Shown: positions 24,031 to 36,189, counted from the stretch's first letter. The stretch: 64,000 bases of DNA from Pristionchus mayeri (GCA_036245805.1 BTRK01000003.1:11758464-11822463), one strand, 5' to 3'. The notes: a model not told the origin generated them from the sequence alone. Translations and numbers: made by a program.

Positions 24031-25401
24031 CAGTAGCGCCAAAAAGTATGGAGACGATGTGAAATTGTATCATAACTTTTTCTACGGTTGACTTAGTTGC
24101 GGCGCTATATAGCAAATCCGTAGAATACGATGTGTGTATTGCGTCATCACGCTCATCATAACGCTCATCATTGCGTAGTGATGACGCAATCGAGGGACAC
24201 TTTTTCAAAACTCCATTATTCTTACATAGATTTTTTCCAACTCGCCAAAGTTTCTGACGTTAGAGGTATGCCCGGGATCTACCCAAAAAAATTTTTTGAA
24301 GTTGCTTCTCGATCGCACATTTGCTGCATCCGTGATGCAAAATCAAGGTCTGAAATTCACAACTCAGCTCCTAGAATAGCTAGAGATTCGTTCTAGGCGC
24401 CAAAATGATCGCAGTCGTGAATATAGATGATCCTGAGAATACGAAAATAATAGTTCATAATTTGCCCTCAGGGCATGAAAAAATCACTTTTTTTGCATGA
24501 CCATTTTTTGGACATCCATAACTTTGTGGGAAATGTAGATAAAAATCTGGTTTTTGCATAAGAATGTTCAAAAAGTATTGAAGATCTGAATCCCAACCTT
24601 TTAGAGCGATTGGGCATCTTTCCTGCCCGCGGCGAACGTTTTTCGGAGGAATACTCGTGTCCAGAAACACCCTGTTTACCACTATGAGCGAGAGAGTGCA
24701 GACGACGAGAGTGCGTAAACGGGGTGTTTCCGGACACGAGTATTCCTCCGAAAAACGTTCGCCGCGGGCAGGAAAGATGCCCAATCGCTCTAAAAAGTGG
24801 GGATTCAGATTGTCAACACATTTTGAACATTCTTATGCAAAAACCAGATTTTTACCTACATTTCCCACAAAGTTATGGATGTCCAAAAAATGGTCTTGCA
24901 AAAAAAAGTGATTTTTTCATGCCCTGAGGGCAAATTATGAAATATTGTTTTCAAATTCTCAACATCATCTATATTCACGACTGGGATCATTTTGGCGTTT
25001 TGAACGAGTCTCTAGCTATTCTAGGATCTGAGTTGTGAATTGCAGACTTTGATTTCGCAGCACGGCTGCAGCAAATGTGCGGTCGCGCAGCAACTTCAAT
25101 TTTTTTTCTGGGTATGTCATACTCAGACGCGCCAATTTTCTGAGGGCCAAACTTTCTGAGGGGGCATATATCCGACCTCGAAAGTTTGGCGAGTTGGAAA
25201 AAATCTGTGTAAGGATGTTAGAAAAAGTGTCCCTCGATTGCGTCATCACTACGCAATCAGTTTTGATGCGCGTGATGACACAATACTCGCATCATATTCT
25301 ACGATGGATTTGAATAGCGCCGCAACATTTAACTTTCTAACTCAACCGTAGAAAAGTTATAATAACATTTCAAATCGTCTCCATACGTTTTGGCGCTACT
25401 G
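24031..25401. mobile_element. TA-flanked palindromic element, CAGTAGCGCC family
   Basis: Begins CAGTAGCGCCAAAAAGTATG and ends in an imperfect inverted match to it, flanked by TA. The arms meet at about 24716, where GAATACTCGTGTCC faces its complement. It shares internal blocks such as GCCCTCAGGGCATGAAAAAA with the element at 49849-51238 and with 800-1150. No transposase. Confidence 0.85.
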
Positions 25402-25403
25402 TA

Positions 25404-26150
25404 TATGTGAAGTTGTACCATAATTTTTCTCCCTTGCAAAATGGTGATTCAAAAGTTTTAGAAAAAACTTTTTTTGAAATTTGGTTTGATGACGATCATG
25501 GATTTCTCACATATATTGAGTCGCTGATTTTATCTGAACATATGTAGGGAATGTTCAAGTCTTCCTCCTAGTTACGCTATTGAGTTAACCCAATGTGATT
25601 TCAGATGACCATTTTGAGCGAGGTCAAACTTCATTAACAAAATCGGACAAGACTTATGTTACAACCTAATACATGTAAAGTATCCCATACCTGTAGTTAT
25701 TAGAGGGGCAACTTGTTTATGCAAATGTGTGGTTTGGTCTTTTGCAATGTAGACTTTTGCAATGTAGAGTAACGGCCAATTGTTTATCATTTACTGAAGC
25801 TATTTCGAATTCTGAAACATAATAATATCTAAATGTCTTCTTACGTTTTCTATGAACGTGATCGAAAACTGCTGTTTCGGCACTCCAGATGTATTTATAT
25901 TATAATAACTAGTTTGTTTCTGAGTAGAGTTATTTCATATCACGCATCACGTCCTCTGAGAGAATGCATGACATGATGAACAACGAGCAGAAATGTTGAT
26001 CCGCGAGATATTTACGTTAGATCATATTGATTACGAGAAACCTTTTAACCGTCTTTTATGGATTTTCCGTTTTTTTACCGGCTCTGCCATAAATCAGCTC
26101 AAAGCTGAGCCAGAATAGTTGCTCTGAGCCTTCATCTTCATATCAGGTTG
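25404..26150. other. no gene seen
   Basis: No supported exon. At about 25937 a single TATCACGC-type end is followed by an isolated GAGAGAATGCATGA block like the terminus at 39971, suggesting an eroded element. Confidence 0.35.
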
Positions 26151-26447
26151 ACTAGACAGTTTTGCACGATTTTCAAATTTTCGTTTTCAGCATGCCCTAT
26201 CTTTATATTTTCAAAATTATTCAATATTGTTTCCTGCATTCGTTGAGGGCTTGGATACTCTTTCTATCATACATTATGATTACCCAAAACATTCGATATT
26301 ATGGAGACATTTCAAAGTCAAATTTACTACATTTGAGAACTGAACTGCATAATTTTAGGGTCTGTACTCTATGGACATCTACGATAATGCTAATATCAAG
26401 TTATATTTGGAAAGTGTGATGAATAGGCACCTTAAAAGAGCATGTAA

Positions 26448-26926
26448 ATGGGGATCACCACAAAAGGCGTTCCAGAAACTTATGCCAATGTTGATCTCGC
26501 GTCAAAAGGGGCTTGTTCAGAATTAGTTGCCTTCACCGCATTGCCGTATCCGTAAGTCTATCGATCTCAAATGTAATTAAACTTTAAGTACCTTACATGT
26601 TTAGCTCACAATTATTTTCTTGTGGACATATAATGCTTCTATGAAAAAGTGCAATATTGAATACCCATATGCCGAGATTAGAGTGTCGAAATTGATGTTT
26701 CCGTCAATGTCATGTTTCCAGCATAAATGGAAGCTCAGATTTCATATGGTTAACTGAGCAAGCAACTCTTACTCTACCAGTAACTCCCTTGGCCGAGTCA
26801 GGGGATAGCTTCCTTTTGAGAAAATTGACTCGAACAATGTACACCGAAATTCAATATTTTGGCTTTGATGACCATTATTTAAAATTTCAGAAAATATCAA
26901 TTTCCTTGAAGTGTAAACGAGTATGA
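26448..26926 (+). CDS. short two-exon gene, unrecognised
   Basis: Exon 26448-26551 starts at ATG (GVPETYANVDLASKGACSEL) and joins in phase through GTAAGT and TTCCAG to exon 26722-26926 (FIWLTEQATLTLPVTPLAES, then LTRTMYTEIQYFGFDD) ending in TGA. The joined protein is about 103 residues, with no signal peptide or membrane segment. An alternative splice may leave exon two at AAATTTCAG and continue to the 27202 frame. The exon-like stretch at 26356 (LYSMDIYDNANIKLYLES after AATTTTAG) may be an earlier exon. Function unknown. Confidence 0.4.
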
Positions 26927-27201
26927 TCCAGCATTCCTTTATGTTATAAAGCCCCACGGTAGTTGATGTAAAAGCACTTAAGATCAAGCCAGCATGTTTG
27001 ATTCTAGAGGCAAGAACATCCATTCATTGAGCAATGTTAGCTCGAGAATATTGAAATATAATGAACTGTAAATATTGATGCATTATTGCAACCACCTAGA
27101 TCCTACATAGCCTAAGAGAGAACTACCCACTGGCTTTTCACTCCACTATGTGAGATTATACAATGATTTTTTTTCTGTCAGAATAGGAGCATGATGAACA
27201 C

Positions 27202-27520
27202 ATGTATATGCAACTCGAAAATTTCACATATAACGAAACATGTTTTTTCGTATACCCTCAAAGCAGGATTCGATTCCACGTAGCGGATATATTGGACAAA
27301 TGGTCCCTAAATATATGCTATCTGGTTAGATCAGCCCGATTCAAGCGAAGCCTTTTAAGCGATTTCAAACTTCGTGGTCGAAATCGTGCAAAACTTTCTA
27401 GTCAACCTAATAGTTCATCTTCATTTGAAAAACCACTTTTGAATCCAGAAAATAATCCTTCTATATCGGGGACATTTACCACTTTTTTAGAACACATTCT
27501 GAATCCACGTCTTCGATATA
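27202..27520 (+). pseudogene. open frame interrupted by a mariner insertion
   Basis: About 106 residues (ENFTYNETCFFVYPQSRIRF, then DKWSLNICYLVRSARFKRSL) run up to the TA at which the mariner begins. After the transposon's other end a frame reads KNISVRSPKNRTIFDKSGTS, but joining the two sides at a single TA is out of frame by one. Thus the exon was either already broken, or one side is not coding. Protein not recognised. Confidence 0.4.
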
Positions 27521-28758
27521 TTGGTCCGGAAAGTTCGTATATTTTTTTGTTTTTATTTTTTATTCAATGCTTTACAATTCTCAGTGACCAATGTATGCCC
27601 CCTTCTTTCTCACTACCTCCCTCCAGCGATTGGGCAGTGCCTCGATTCCTCTCTTCCAGAATGCGGGTTTCTTCGAGACCGCCCAGTTCACGAAAGCCCT
27701 CACAACTTCATCTCGATTCTTGAACTTCTTTCCTTTGCAGAAGTAAGAGAGAGAGCGGAAGCAGTGGTAGTCGCATGGGGAGAGATCCGGGGAATACGGT
27801 GGATGGGGAATCCTCTCGATCTTCATCTTGTCCATTTTCTTCTGGGTCATCTTCGCTCGATGTGGGCGAGCATTGTCCATCAGAAGACGAATTTTGCCCT
27901 GGTTCAGGAGTCTGGGAGGGACTCTGATCGCGACATCTTCCAGTTGTTCAGAGAAGAGGTCGGCATTGATGCTGGTGCCAGGGGCGAGGATCTCCCAGTA
28001 GATGGGACCGAGCACTGAGAAGAAGAAGCAGAGGAGTTCCTTCTTTCCGTGCTCTTCCTTCTTCGGGACGGGCGTGGGCTTCTCATCTGCATCCACCCAT
28101 TGCAGTCTCCTCACAGGGTTATCGTACGTGATCCACTTCTCATCTGTAGCGATGATGGAATTGACCCATCGAAGATTGGATCTACGATGGAGTAATTCCG
28201 GACAGACTTGAACACGATTTTTCAGCTGTTCGGGGGAGAGGTCATGGGGAATCACTTGTGGAAGTTTCGGCTGCTTCCCAGATCGATGGAGGATATCGGA
28301 CACCGTTGATCTGGGAGTACCAGTATCCTTCTTCAACTCACGCACACTGGCCATGGGCTTGCGCTTCAGTGTGCGGAGAACGAGAGGCTGATCGAGGGAG
28401 GGAGGGCGTCCAGAGCGGAGTTGATCATCTAGACCAAACTCCCCTTTCTTGAAGCGGGAGAACCACTTATAGCAGAAGGGTATGGAGGGGGCGTCAGCTC
28501 CTTCCGACTGGGCCAGGGCAGAGTGGGCCTCCTTCACGGATCGGCCAAGACGGTAGTAATGAAGTAAAACTGCTCGGAGGTAGAGATGGGAGTCCATAAC
28601 AAGAATCAATGTAGCAACTAGGAGACTGATTAAATCCTCTCACTACTCAACGTCAGAATGATGCAATACATTGTTGACAAACAGATTGCGCAATCACTGC
28701 ATTTGATCGCGAACTGACTTTTTTCCGAAGCATTATACGAACTTTCCGGACACCCCAA
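27521..28758 (-). mobile_element. mariner element with intact transposase
   Basis: TA-flanked. The right end, read inward, is TTGGGGTGTCCGGAAAGTTC. The left end reads TTGGTCCGGAAAGTTCGTAT, so it lacks four bases (GGTG) present in the right terminus. Length 1238 bp with one uninterrupted transposase. The left-end gap may reduce mobility. Confidence 0.9.
27581..28609 (-). CDS. mariner transposase, DD34D, apparently intact
   Basis: A 342-residue cut-and-paste DNA transposase, normal length for mariner. N-terminal helix-turn-helix domains contain CYKWFSRFKKGEFGLDDQLR and RSGRPP. The catalytic triad is visible: Asp in ATDEKWITYDN, Asp in LLMDNARPHRA and Asp in YSPDLSPCDYHCF, the last two separated by 34 residues. 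VIPHDLSPEQ replaces the usual WVPHEL motif. No stop or frameshift. Translation may begin at the first Met or at Met5. It acts in the nucleus on the element's own ends. Confidence 0.95.
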   Translation of the reverse strand: MILVMDSHLYLRAVLLHYYRLGRSVKEAHSALAQSEGADAPSIPFCYKWFSRFKKGEFGLDDQLRSGRPPSLDQPLVLRTLKRKPMASVRELKKDTGTPRSTVSDILHRSGKQPKLPQVIPHDLSPEQLKNRVQVCPELLHRRSNLRWVNSIIATDEKWITYDNPVRRLQWVDADEKPTPVPKKEEHGKKELLCFFFSVLGPIYWEILAPGTSINADLFSEQLEDVAIRVPPRLLNQGKIRLLMDNARPHRAKMTQKKMDKMKIERIPHPPYSPDLSPCDYHCFRSLSYFCKGKKFKNRDEVVRAFVNWAVSKKPAFWKRGIEALPNRWREVVRKKGAYIGH

Positions 28759-28869
28759 TACGTTATGAAAAACATATCAGTGCGTTCGCCTAAGAATCGC
28801 ACAATATTCGACAAATCCGGCACATCAAAAAGAGGCACTTTGACATATGAGCCCTATCAGTCAACTGGG

Positions 28870-29213
28870 AGATATAGCCATACAAACATATTTCGGAGGT
28901 CTTGAAAAATCGATATATTAGCTCTTTCTGATGTGCAATGGGCAAGCCAGATAGTTGATTTTAAACATCAATGGTAATACTTCCATCTCAAGTTTGTGTG
29001 AGGTAACATCAATTTACGGCTGAGTTTCAAAAAATACATGAAAATTGTGATGCCGAAAATTAAATTCAGAAACCCGCGAAAAGTGTGTTTCAGATCTTGC
29101 ACCACATGGCTATCTTCTCCTGACATTCACCTATCGAATGGTCCAAACCATAGCTCAATTTTGAAAGAAGTAATAGCAATTCGAATTTTGGGGCTAAACT
29201 TGTGTCCGCTACA
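28870..29213. repeat. degenerate half of the CAGTTGCGGAC palindromic family
   Basis: Ends at 29213 in TGTCCGCTACAGTA, the diverged terminus of the element at 13449-14896. Internal blocks (ggctatatctcc, ttcaagacctc, atcgcgggtt-like) follow the same order as in that element. Only one arm is present. Confidence 0.65.
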
Positions 29214-29790
29214 GTAACTGACATCTAAACCCGCGCCTTTTTTGAAATTTTTGAAAAAAAAATTTGAAAAGAGTATCCCCTCATTTTGGGGTCGAAAAAT
29301 CGAATTTCTCTAAATTAAAAATAATACAAGTTTTTAAAAAAAAATATTAACTAATAGTATAAAAAATAGTATTAAAATAGTATTAATAGTAAAAATAGTA
29401 TTAACGAAATTTCGATCCGAAAAGAGCCAAAACTAAATTTGAAAAAAATATATATTTTATGATTGAATTTTTCGAATCTAAAAGTTGTATCACACCTACT
29501 AACTGGAGTATGTCTAACTATTAGAAGAGTTTGCAAAATAATCTAGAGCTTGGATGCCTCAATATTCCAAACTTTCGCAACTGCAACCCAAATTCTCGCA
29601 TTTTATAATTGAAATTCTGGCTCTTATCGGATCAAATTTTCGATAAAGGAGGACCAAAGACAAAAGTTAAAAAATATATAACAATTCACTAAACTCAAAT
29701 TTGATAGTCTTAACTTGAAATGTTCCTGAAACACATCCTGATTTACTAGTCAAATTCACTTATGTTTCAGAAACACTATGAAACAGAATC
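29214..29790. other. AT-rich sequence, no gene seen
   Basis: Contains simple ATAGTATTAA-type iterations at 29340-29405. No exon signals with open frames. Confidence 0.4.
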
Positions 29791-29794
29791 ATTA

Positions 29795-30036
29795 CCCAAG
29801 CAACTACAGTAATCCAGTTCCTTGAGTCAGATCCAGTTCCTTGGGTCAAACATTTTTCTAAAAAAATTAATCAATTTTCTAAAAATCCCAAACCGATCAT
29901 AAAATGATTCTACAGTAATGAGGTACATGATAGGATACGTAAATATTTAATAATGATCGATTTTGGATTTTTAGAAAAATGTTTGACCCAAGGAACTCGA
30001 TCTGACCCAAGAAACTGGGTTACGGTAGTTACTTGG
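29795..30036. repeat. foldback repeat
   Basis: The left side has CCAGTTCCTTGGGTCAAACA and the right side TGTTTGACCCAAGGAACTCG, with matching TTTTTCTAAAAA inside and ACCCAAG...ACTAC ends. The centre is at about 29915. Confidence 0.7.
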
Positions 30037-30290
30037 TACTGTACAATCGATTGGGCACGGTGCCAGGGCTTTTTAAAAATAAAGTCAGTTCGTGATAATC
30101 GACGGTTACGGTATCTGTATACGGTATCAAGGGGTACTGTAGAGTCGATTGGGTACGGTACTTTAATTTTTTGAAAATAAAGTTAGTTCACGATACTAGC
30201 GGGTTACGGTAGTGGTATACGGTATCTGCTGGTACTGTACTATCGATTGGCTACGGTACTTAGTTTTGACCTACCGTCGATTTTTTCCAT
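30032..30290. repeat. tandem repeat of about 100 bp
   Basis: Three diverged units begin GTACTGTACAATCGATTGGG (30032), GTACTGTAGAGTCGATTGGG (30136) and GTACTGTACTATCGATTGGC (30233). Each is followed by AAATAAAGT and a GGTTACGGTA...TATACGGTAT block. Confidence 0.75.
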
Positions 30291-30374
30291 GACCCCCTAT
30301 TCATGCCTTGCGCACAGACGCACGGTGCGTCTATGCGTAGCACCCCCCTGTCGCCGGCGGCGTGGACACCTATG

Positions 30375-31376
30375 CGCCAGACGGTTAGAGCACGCGTCCT
30401 CGTTGGATTCTACCCGATATCTGAGCAACATCTAGACTCTGTAACGACCTTCAATGAAAAGATAAAGACTCGCTTTCAACAGATCAAATGTTCATCACAT
30501 CGAGCTCTACATTTCTAGCCTCGAGTCGGGTCGCTATGTCTATGTTGACCTGCAGTATAGTTTAGCACTTTTCCAGGGTTTTCTCTGACGAAATGTCGTA
30601 TTTATCGATGCGCCCTTTCTTTGTGTGGTTCCGAGGGATGTATCTACACTATTTTGAACCCTGTTCATTCAGTTGCACCCACGTCAAAGGTTGAGAAGGG
30701 TCAAAATGCCGATTTTGAATTTTCGGTCTTACTGTAGTTTTTGACCAATGAAAGTGGTACAACAAGTCGGGAAAGAATTTCGAATCTTGTTTTGGTTGAC
30801 TTTCGAGTTATTTGACCTCATTAGCTGTTAATAGAGGTCTTGGAAGTGCTCAAATCGTGTTGTCGATATATCCAGTTTTGAGGTGCCCGTACAAAAAACC
30901 GCGCCCTTTTTTTTTACCACCTCCGATTTCTTAGATTTTTTGCGTAACGTTATTCACCCATAGGCACCATCGATCGAGCGTAGTGTCATTAATCACTTTT
31001 TCCGATTTCCAGAATTCGGTAATTTTTGATTCGCCCGACCACTTCACACTGGGACGTACACATGGAATGACATGTTCAACATACAAGTTGTAGAGAATGT
31101 TCTCAGCTTTCTTTCTAAAAAAGCGCGACTTTCTATCATTATTTTGAACCGACTTATGGGCATTTAAGTGCGCTCGATTTGACACCAGAAAAGTGAGTGT
31201 CTCAAGTTTGGCCTTCTGAATCTCGAAGATGACGAAAGATATCAAAATTCTGACAACGCAGTTTGAAAGAGCAGCATTTGAAATACTTGGTGCTAAATTT
31301 GCATCCGGGTAGGATGATTTGAATCCTACCGCCGCTAACCCCCCTAAAATAGGCAATTCTATCGCGATTCCTCTCA
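30375..31376. repeat. half copy of the TGAGG-ended TA element
   Basis: Ends in CTCTCA at 31376 followed by TA. Its order of blocks matches the middle and right arm of the element at 44446-46392, for example GGGATGTATCTACACTATTTT and the GCCTTCTGAATCTCGAAGAT block. The 148-codon minus frame inside is repeat-derived. Confidence 0.7.
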
Positions 31377-31434
31377 TAAGTGATTGGTGTCGGAGCCTGC
31401 TTTTAGGAATTTTCAGTTTTATACCTGGCCATGA

Positions 31435-31478
31435 ATCTCAGCTCCCAGATATGCTAGATAGATATCTGGGAGCTGAGA
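31435..31478. repeat. small perfect hairpin
   Basis: ATCTCAGCTCCCAGATAT pairs exactly with ATATCTGGGAGCTGAGAT across a loop of about nine bases. Confidence 0.8.
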
Positions 31479-31578
31479 TGCGCTTAAAACGTGTAGAGGA
31501 TTACCACAAATGAAACCTTTTCAACACATTTTCGAAAAATGATGTCCGAGACTCATATTATAAAAAAGTAGTACTCAC

Positions 31579-31678
31579 TTGGACAACCATTTGCTTGCAT
31601 ATATTCTTCGTACATTTCGAAAGTAAGATTGTTCAGTAAAGTTTCACCCGACATCGCTGATTCGTACACGGTTTCTTC
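31579..31678 (-). CDS. internal exon of an unrecognised gene
   Basis: Bounded by TTTTTTCAG and a GTGAGT donor. It encodes 33 residues with GETLLNNLTFEMYEEYMQAN. It ends in phase 1 and does not join 18788-18947 directly. Either an intermediate exon is missing across the repeat-rich 12 kb or it belongs to another gene. Confidence 0.45.
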
Positions 31679-31775
31679 CTGAAAAAAATAATTACATACT
31701 CATATGCCTCTGGTTTTGACTTTGTTCTCTTTGTTCATGTCGGTCCCAATGAAGACATATTTAGATAAAACAAAA

Positions 31776-31798
31776 TAGAGAGAGAGAGAGAGAGAGAG
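31776..31798. repeat. AG dinucleotide microsatellite
   Basis: Eleven consecutive AG units. Confidence 0.9.
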
Positions 31799-32087
31799 CG
31801 ACTATCCTTTTCGTGTTACCACTTCTTTAATATGGATGGCACATAATTAACGACATCAAGATATACGCTGAGAGGGTGTGAATGGTATTAATCGCCGGCG
31901 GTCGAATTCCTAAGAGAAATTGAACAAAATCAAACGAATTTGAAATGAAAATTGGTTACTAGTTGGCGTTCGCTCTCAAATGTTCTTAAAATACGAAGTG
32001 TATTTGGCGTAAACTTTGTTATTCGGTGAATTGCAACAATCGCAGTTCCTACAGCGCAAGCCGAGAGCGGAAATTTAGCGAAACATA

Positions 32088-32610
32088 TCACGCCTCTCAC
32101 GAGAGAATCGACTCAAAATGCTTGATCTTGGGACAGGGGCATTCGCGTTTTCAACGGTTTTGAGCTTCCCTAGGTCCAACTAAGTCCCCCCAATTCGAAT
32201 AAGACTTTACGACCATCCGTCTTCGAGTTGCTGCACCGGTCGCCGTCTCACCTCGGCTTTAGTCGATGGCTTATCACATTTCAAAATTGAGCTACCTCGC
32301 TCATTTTTCGTTTGCCCAGCTAACGTTTCATGCCCTATCAGCCTATGTAGTCCATTTGGTCATATCTTAGCTAATTAAGGCACTAGGATCAACGCGAATT
32401 TACCCGAAAACTGTTTGAATGTGGATTTACATTTTTTATGGTGTAGATGCGCCTTCTCAAGACGTTTCGATTAAGGGGTTTATGCTCACATATCTCGGGG
32501 GCTAACTTAGTTTTGCATGCAAAAATCGATTTCACATGATTTGAAATGTATTTTCACTCTATTTTATCCCTATAGTTCCGTCGCGTCTCGCAATTTGAAG
32601 TGAAATACAA
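32088..32610. repeat. half copy of the TCACGCC palindromic family
   Basis: Starts at TA followed by TCACGCCTCTCACGAGAGAA and shows, in order, the CTTGGGACAGG, GAGTTGCTGCACCGGTC, CCCAGCTAAC and CTCTATTTT blocks of the composite at 19702-22703. It is uninterrupted where that copy holds a nested insertion. The opposite end is missing. Confidence 0.75.
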
Positions 32611-33831
32611 CTCAATCACTGTATTTATCTGCATTTTTTGGCCTTTGCAAGCGTTTATTTGAGTGATTGAAGATACAAAAAATTCGCTACATAGCTACCA
32701 ATAAAATGGGGAGAAGAGTGCAACAGATGTGGTGCAACAGAGTAATTGGGAAAGAGAGAAGGAGATAAATAATGAATAGGGGGAGAGAGGGATAGGCAAA
32801 GATAGAACGAAAGGGGGGGAGAGGGGGAGATGGAAAGAGGGCAGTTAGCAATGTCATTGGAGCCACTCTTCCTCCCTCATTCCCACTTCTTTTGAACTCG
32901 TCCGCTCTCGCTTTCTTACAGATGGTAGGATAAGAATGTGTGGAAACAGTCATTCACAAGGCCGAATACGAGCCAATGTTCGAGTTTACAAAGAAGTATA
33001 ACACACCTATATTCGATATAAAATAGCCAAGAAACTTCCCGACTTTTCGAGCAAGACTTTTCTGGATGCAGACATGTACAGAAACTTGAAACTAATAGTC
33101 AAAAAAGGCAGAATTTTCACACGCTAGGAGTGATAGAAAAGTACTGTTACACTCTCCATTGCTCGTGTTCTCTCGCCAGCCAGAGTAACCGGACAGCTTG
33201 TGAAATGCGGAGTGCGGGTGTACGTTTGTACGTTTGTGCAATTTCCTAGGGCGCTGGTCATTATTACTTTCAGAGCAATTCCAAAATGCCCAAAATTCAG
33301 AACTCCCTTGAGACAATGCTTGCACTAAACATCTGGGAAGAAGAAAATGTCAGAATGCAATCATATTGTAAATGTGCAGTGAGTCTATTCCGTTTGCTAC
33401 TGTATGAAACGAGTGGATTCGAAGGTCAAAAGCGCAATGGAGCACTAAACAAATTACCAAGAGGGGAAAATAGCTAGCGACAGAGAGATATGGAGAGGAA
33501 TAGAGCGCAACTGATGCTATCGAGCAGGCGCTGTTTAACAGTTCCTTCCTTTGAAATTTCCAAGTCGAAACTATTCCACTGAATGAGGGAACGAAATGCT
33601 ACCCAGAGAAGGTGAAACGATTGGGCGGTGATTTGGTATAACGATGCGAATTTACGAAATGAGGAGGATGTATGTTTGCCTTACATGGGCGGCAAGAACA
33701 ATAAGAGTGACTCAGGAGTGACACATGAATAAGCTTAGCAAAATTTAAATAAATATTCGACCCGTCAAATCTATGTGTTTCGACAAATATGATTTAGGCG
33801 ATAAACAAATGTTGATATTGGTATTACATTT
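32611..33831. other. no gene seen; purine-rich patch
   Basis: 32690-32860 is GA-rich with a GGGGGGG run and resembles similar patches at 35780-35920 and 37620-37720 (each with GTGGTGCAACAG or GAGAGGG wording). No supported exon. Confidence 0.4.
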
Positions 33832-34090
33832 AAAGGGGTGTTCCGGTGAATGTTCAGTCACCCATGGTGACAGTGTGGATATTGTAGAGGCCACTAACCC
33901 GATCATAAATCACTTTATCCGAAGTTCCACAGATGACTCTGAGGTTATTTACATTCCCGCAAAGCTCATTGATAGCGCAGGGTCGTGGCTGATTATTTTA
34001 TGTTTCACTTGTTGTACTTCAAACTCGCCTCTTTCCCTGCTAAATTCGCTACAGTTTCCAAAAACGGGACTTGTCGGCACGTCATGCCGA
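33832..34090. repeat. truncated short repeat, GGGGTGTTCCGG-ended
   Basis: Starts AAAGGGGTGTTCCGGTGAAT and matches 36190-36480 through GATCATAAATCACTTT and AAATTCGCTACAGTTTCC. The right terminus is missing. Confidence 0.6.
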
Positions 34091-34540
34091 TTTTGAGGTG
34101 CGTACAAGCCATAAAGGTGATGCTCGTCAACACGAGTTTCAGAGGCTCTCAGTTCTATGATTCCGGTCAGCGTGTTTTATGCAACTAAATTCGAAACAGT
34201 AAATTATTGTACGCGTACTCATATTTTTTGCTACAGGAAAAAATAACATTATTGGTTACAAATGAATTCCAACTCTACTGGTCAACTGTTGTGAGCGAAA
34301 CCAGTTTAACTCTAAAGGAACAAACGCAGAGGCGCGTAGAGGAATGGAGCTACAGGGTCAATGCGCAAACGCCAAGACCATAAACCAGCGAGGGAAGGGT
34401 AGAGCAACATATGCTAAGAAACCGGCGAAATCGAACGGGTAGCATGGGATTGGGGGTGGCAAAATCGTTTACAGGATTTTTCTGACCTTATTTTAGTTTT
34501 GCTCAAACTATAATATTACAAGTACGCATTTCGAGAAATA

Positions 34541-35566
34541 TCACGCCTCTCACGAGAGAATCGAGCTGAGACAGGGAATGGAGAGGAAAGCGTGAAATGA
34601 GTTCTAACCGGTTTTGGCCATCCTGGGGCATGCCTGAGTGACCCCCGAAGTCTTGTTATGCAGACTTCATTTCGGACCTTCCTGCACCGGGTCACATTTC
34701 GGCATCACTCACTTCAAGAGCCGATTTCTAGGAAACCGTGACAGATAGAACAAAATTGACCTCTGAGTGACCCCGGCTCATTTTTCGAGCTCTATCGATC
34801 TAGATAGCTCAAGTCCTCAAAATGTTCAGTTTAACCATGCTACATTCAAGGTCGATTTTCTCGAAAACGAATATAAAGGTGCAGCTAAAATTTTAAGAGT
34901 GCATGCATCTGAACGAGAGCTGTCGAACAAGGTGCTTGCGCAGAAAATACGAACACCTGGGTGAGATTTTTGCCTGTTGAACTTTCCTGGATCGTTTGAA
35001 CTTTTTTGTCAACAGAAAATTAGAAGGAAAACCGATCATTCTTGGCCGTGCGGTCAGAAGAAAGCGGCGTGAGTAGAATTTGTCTGTTGAAAAAAAAGTT
35101 CAAACGATCCGGGAGAGTTCAACAGGCGACATTCTCGCCCAGGTGTTCGTATTTTCTGCGCAAGCACCTTGTTCGACAGCTCTCGTTCAGATGCATGCAC
35201 TTTTAAAATTTTAGCTGCACCTTTCCATTCGTTTTCGAGAAAATCGACCTTGAATGTAGCATGGTTAAACTGAACATTTTGAGGATTTGAGCTATCTAGA
35301 TCAATAGAGCTCGAAAAATGAGCCGGGGTCACTCAGAGGTCAATTTTGTTCTATCTGTCACGGTTTCCTAGAAATCGACTCTTGAAGTGATTGATGCCGA
35401 AATGTGACCCGATGCAGGAAGGTCCAAAATGAAGTCTGCACAACAACACTTCGGGGGTCACTCAGGCATGCCCAGGATGGCCAAAACCGGTAAGAACTCA
35501 TTTCACGATTTCCTCTCCATTCCCAAGAACGGCTATTTTAGCTCGATTCTTTCGTGAAAGGCGTGA
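34541..35566. mobile_element. TA-flanked palindromic element, TCACGCC family
   Basis: Begins TCACGCCTCTCACGAGAGAA and ends TTTCGTGAAAGGCGTGA, with TA at 34539-34540 and 35567-35568. The two arms meet near 35050. The mirror frames at 34767 and 35054 are the two arms of the palindrome. No transposase. Confidence 0.9.
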
Positions 35567-36189
35567 TATATCTGATGATAGCACATAGTATTAAAAAAAC
35601 AACTATCGCTCAACCGTTGGCGAAATATGAAATTGTATGGTCATGAGGGATATTTATGTTTGGTTATCGATAGCGAATAGTAAATATAAATGCTCTACAT
35701 GACACGTGCTTCAGAGATATCTGTACAACAGCAACCATTGAGAGTGTAATGTGCTAACCGAAAACGTGGGCTAAGAGGATGAGAATGAGAAGGAAGGCGA
35801 TAGAGAGGGCATTAACGCTGGCAATAAATTAGGGGAAGATGGTGACAGATGTGGTGCAACAGCCTTCAGCTTTGATCCTGGGAAGAGAAAGGAAGACAGA
35901 TGGAGAAAGCGAGGCGAACCACTGTCCCAATTGCACTTTGCGTCCCTCAATCCCCACCCGACTCTTCTTCTCGCTCTCCCCTTCTTTCATTTGCTCTGTA
36001 TTTCTCTATGTGAGGAGATCAAGCGATAAGGACAAACGACTCAATTGATGGGTGAACCTATTTACGCTGGTTTCTTCGAAAAAAACTACCTAAATTCTTC
36101 ACAACATATGAAATGAAAAACAAATAAGAAATTCGCATGAATCAATAGCACAAATTAGGCTATGGAAATGTATGGATGGTTTGGCGTTA

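Noticed and set aside
27521..28452. Long plus-strand frames across 27521-28452
   Set aside because: They are antisense to the intact mariner transposase.
29795..29830. A spliced-leader RNA gene, suggested by TTACCCAAG
   Set aside because: Only that short word matches; no donor or Sm-like site follows, and it lies in a foldback repeat.
30032..30290. A CRISPR array
   Set aside because: The units are diverged tandem copies without regular repeat-spacer spacing, and the window is eukaryotic.
30931..31377. 148-codon minus-strand frame as a host gene
   Set aside because: The whole stretch is a half copy of the TA element at 44446-46392.
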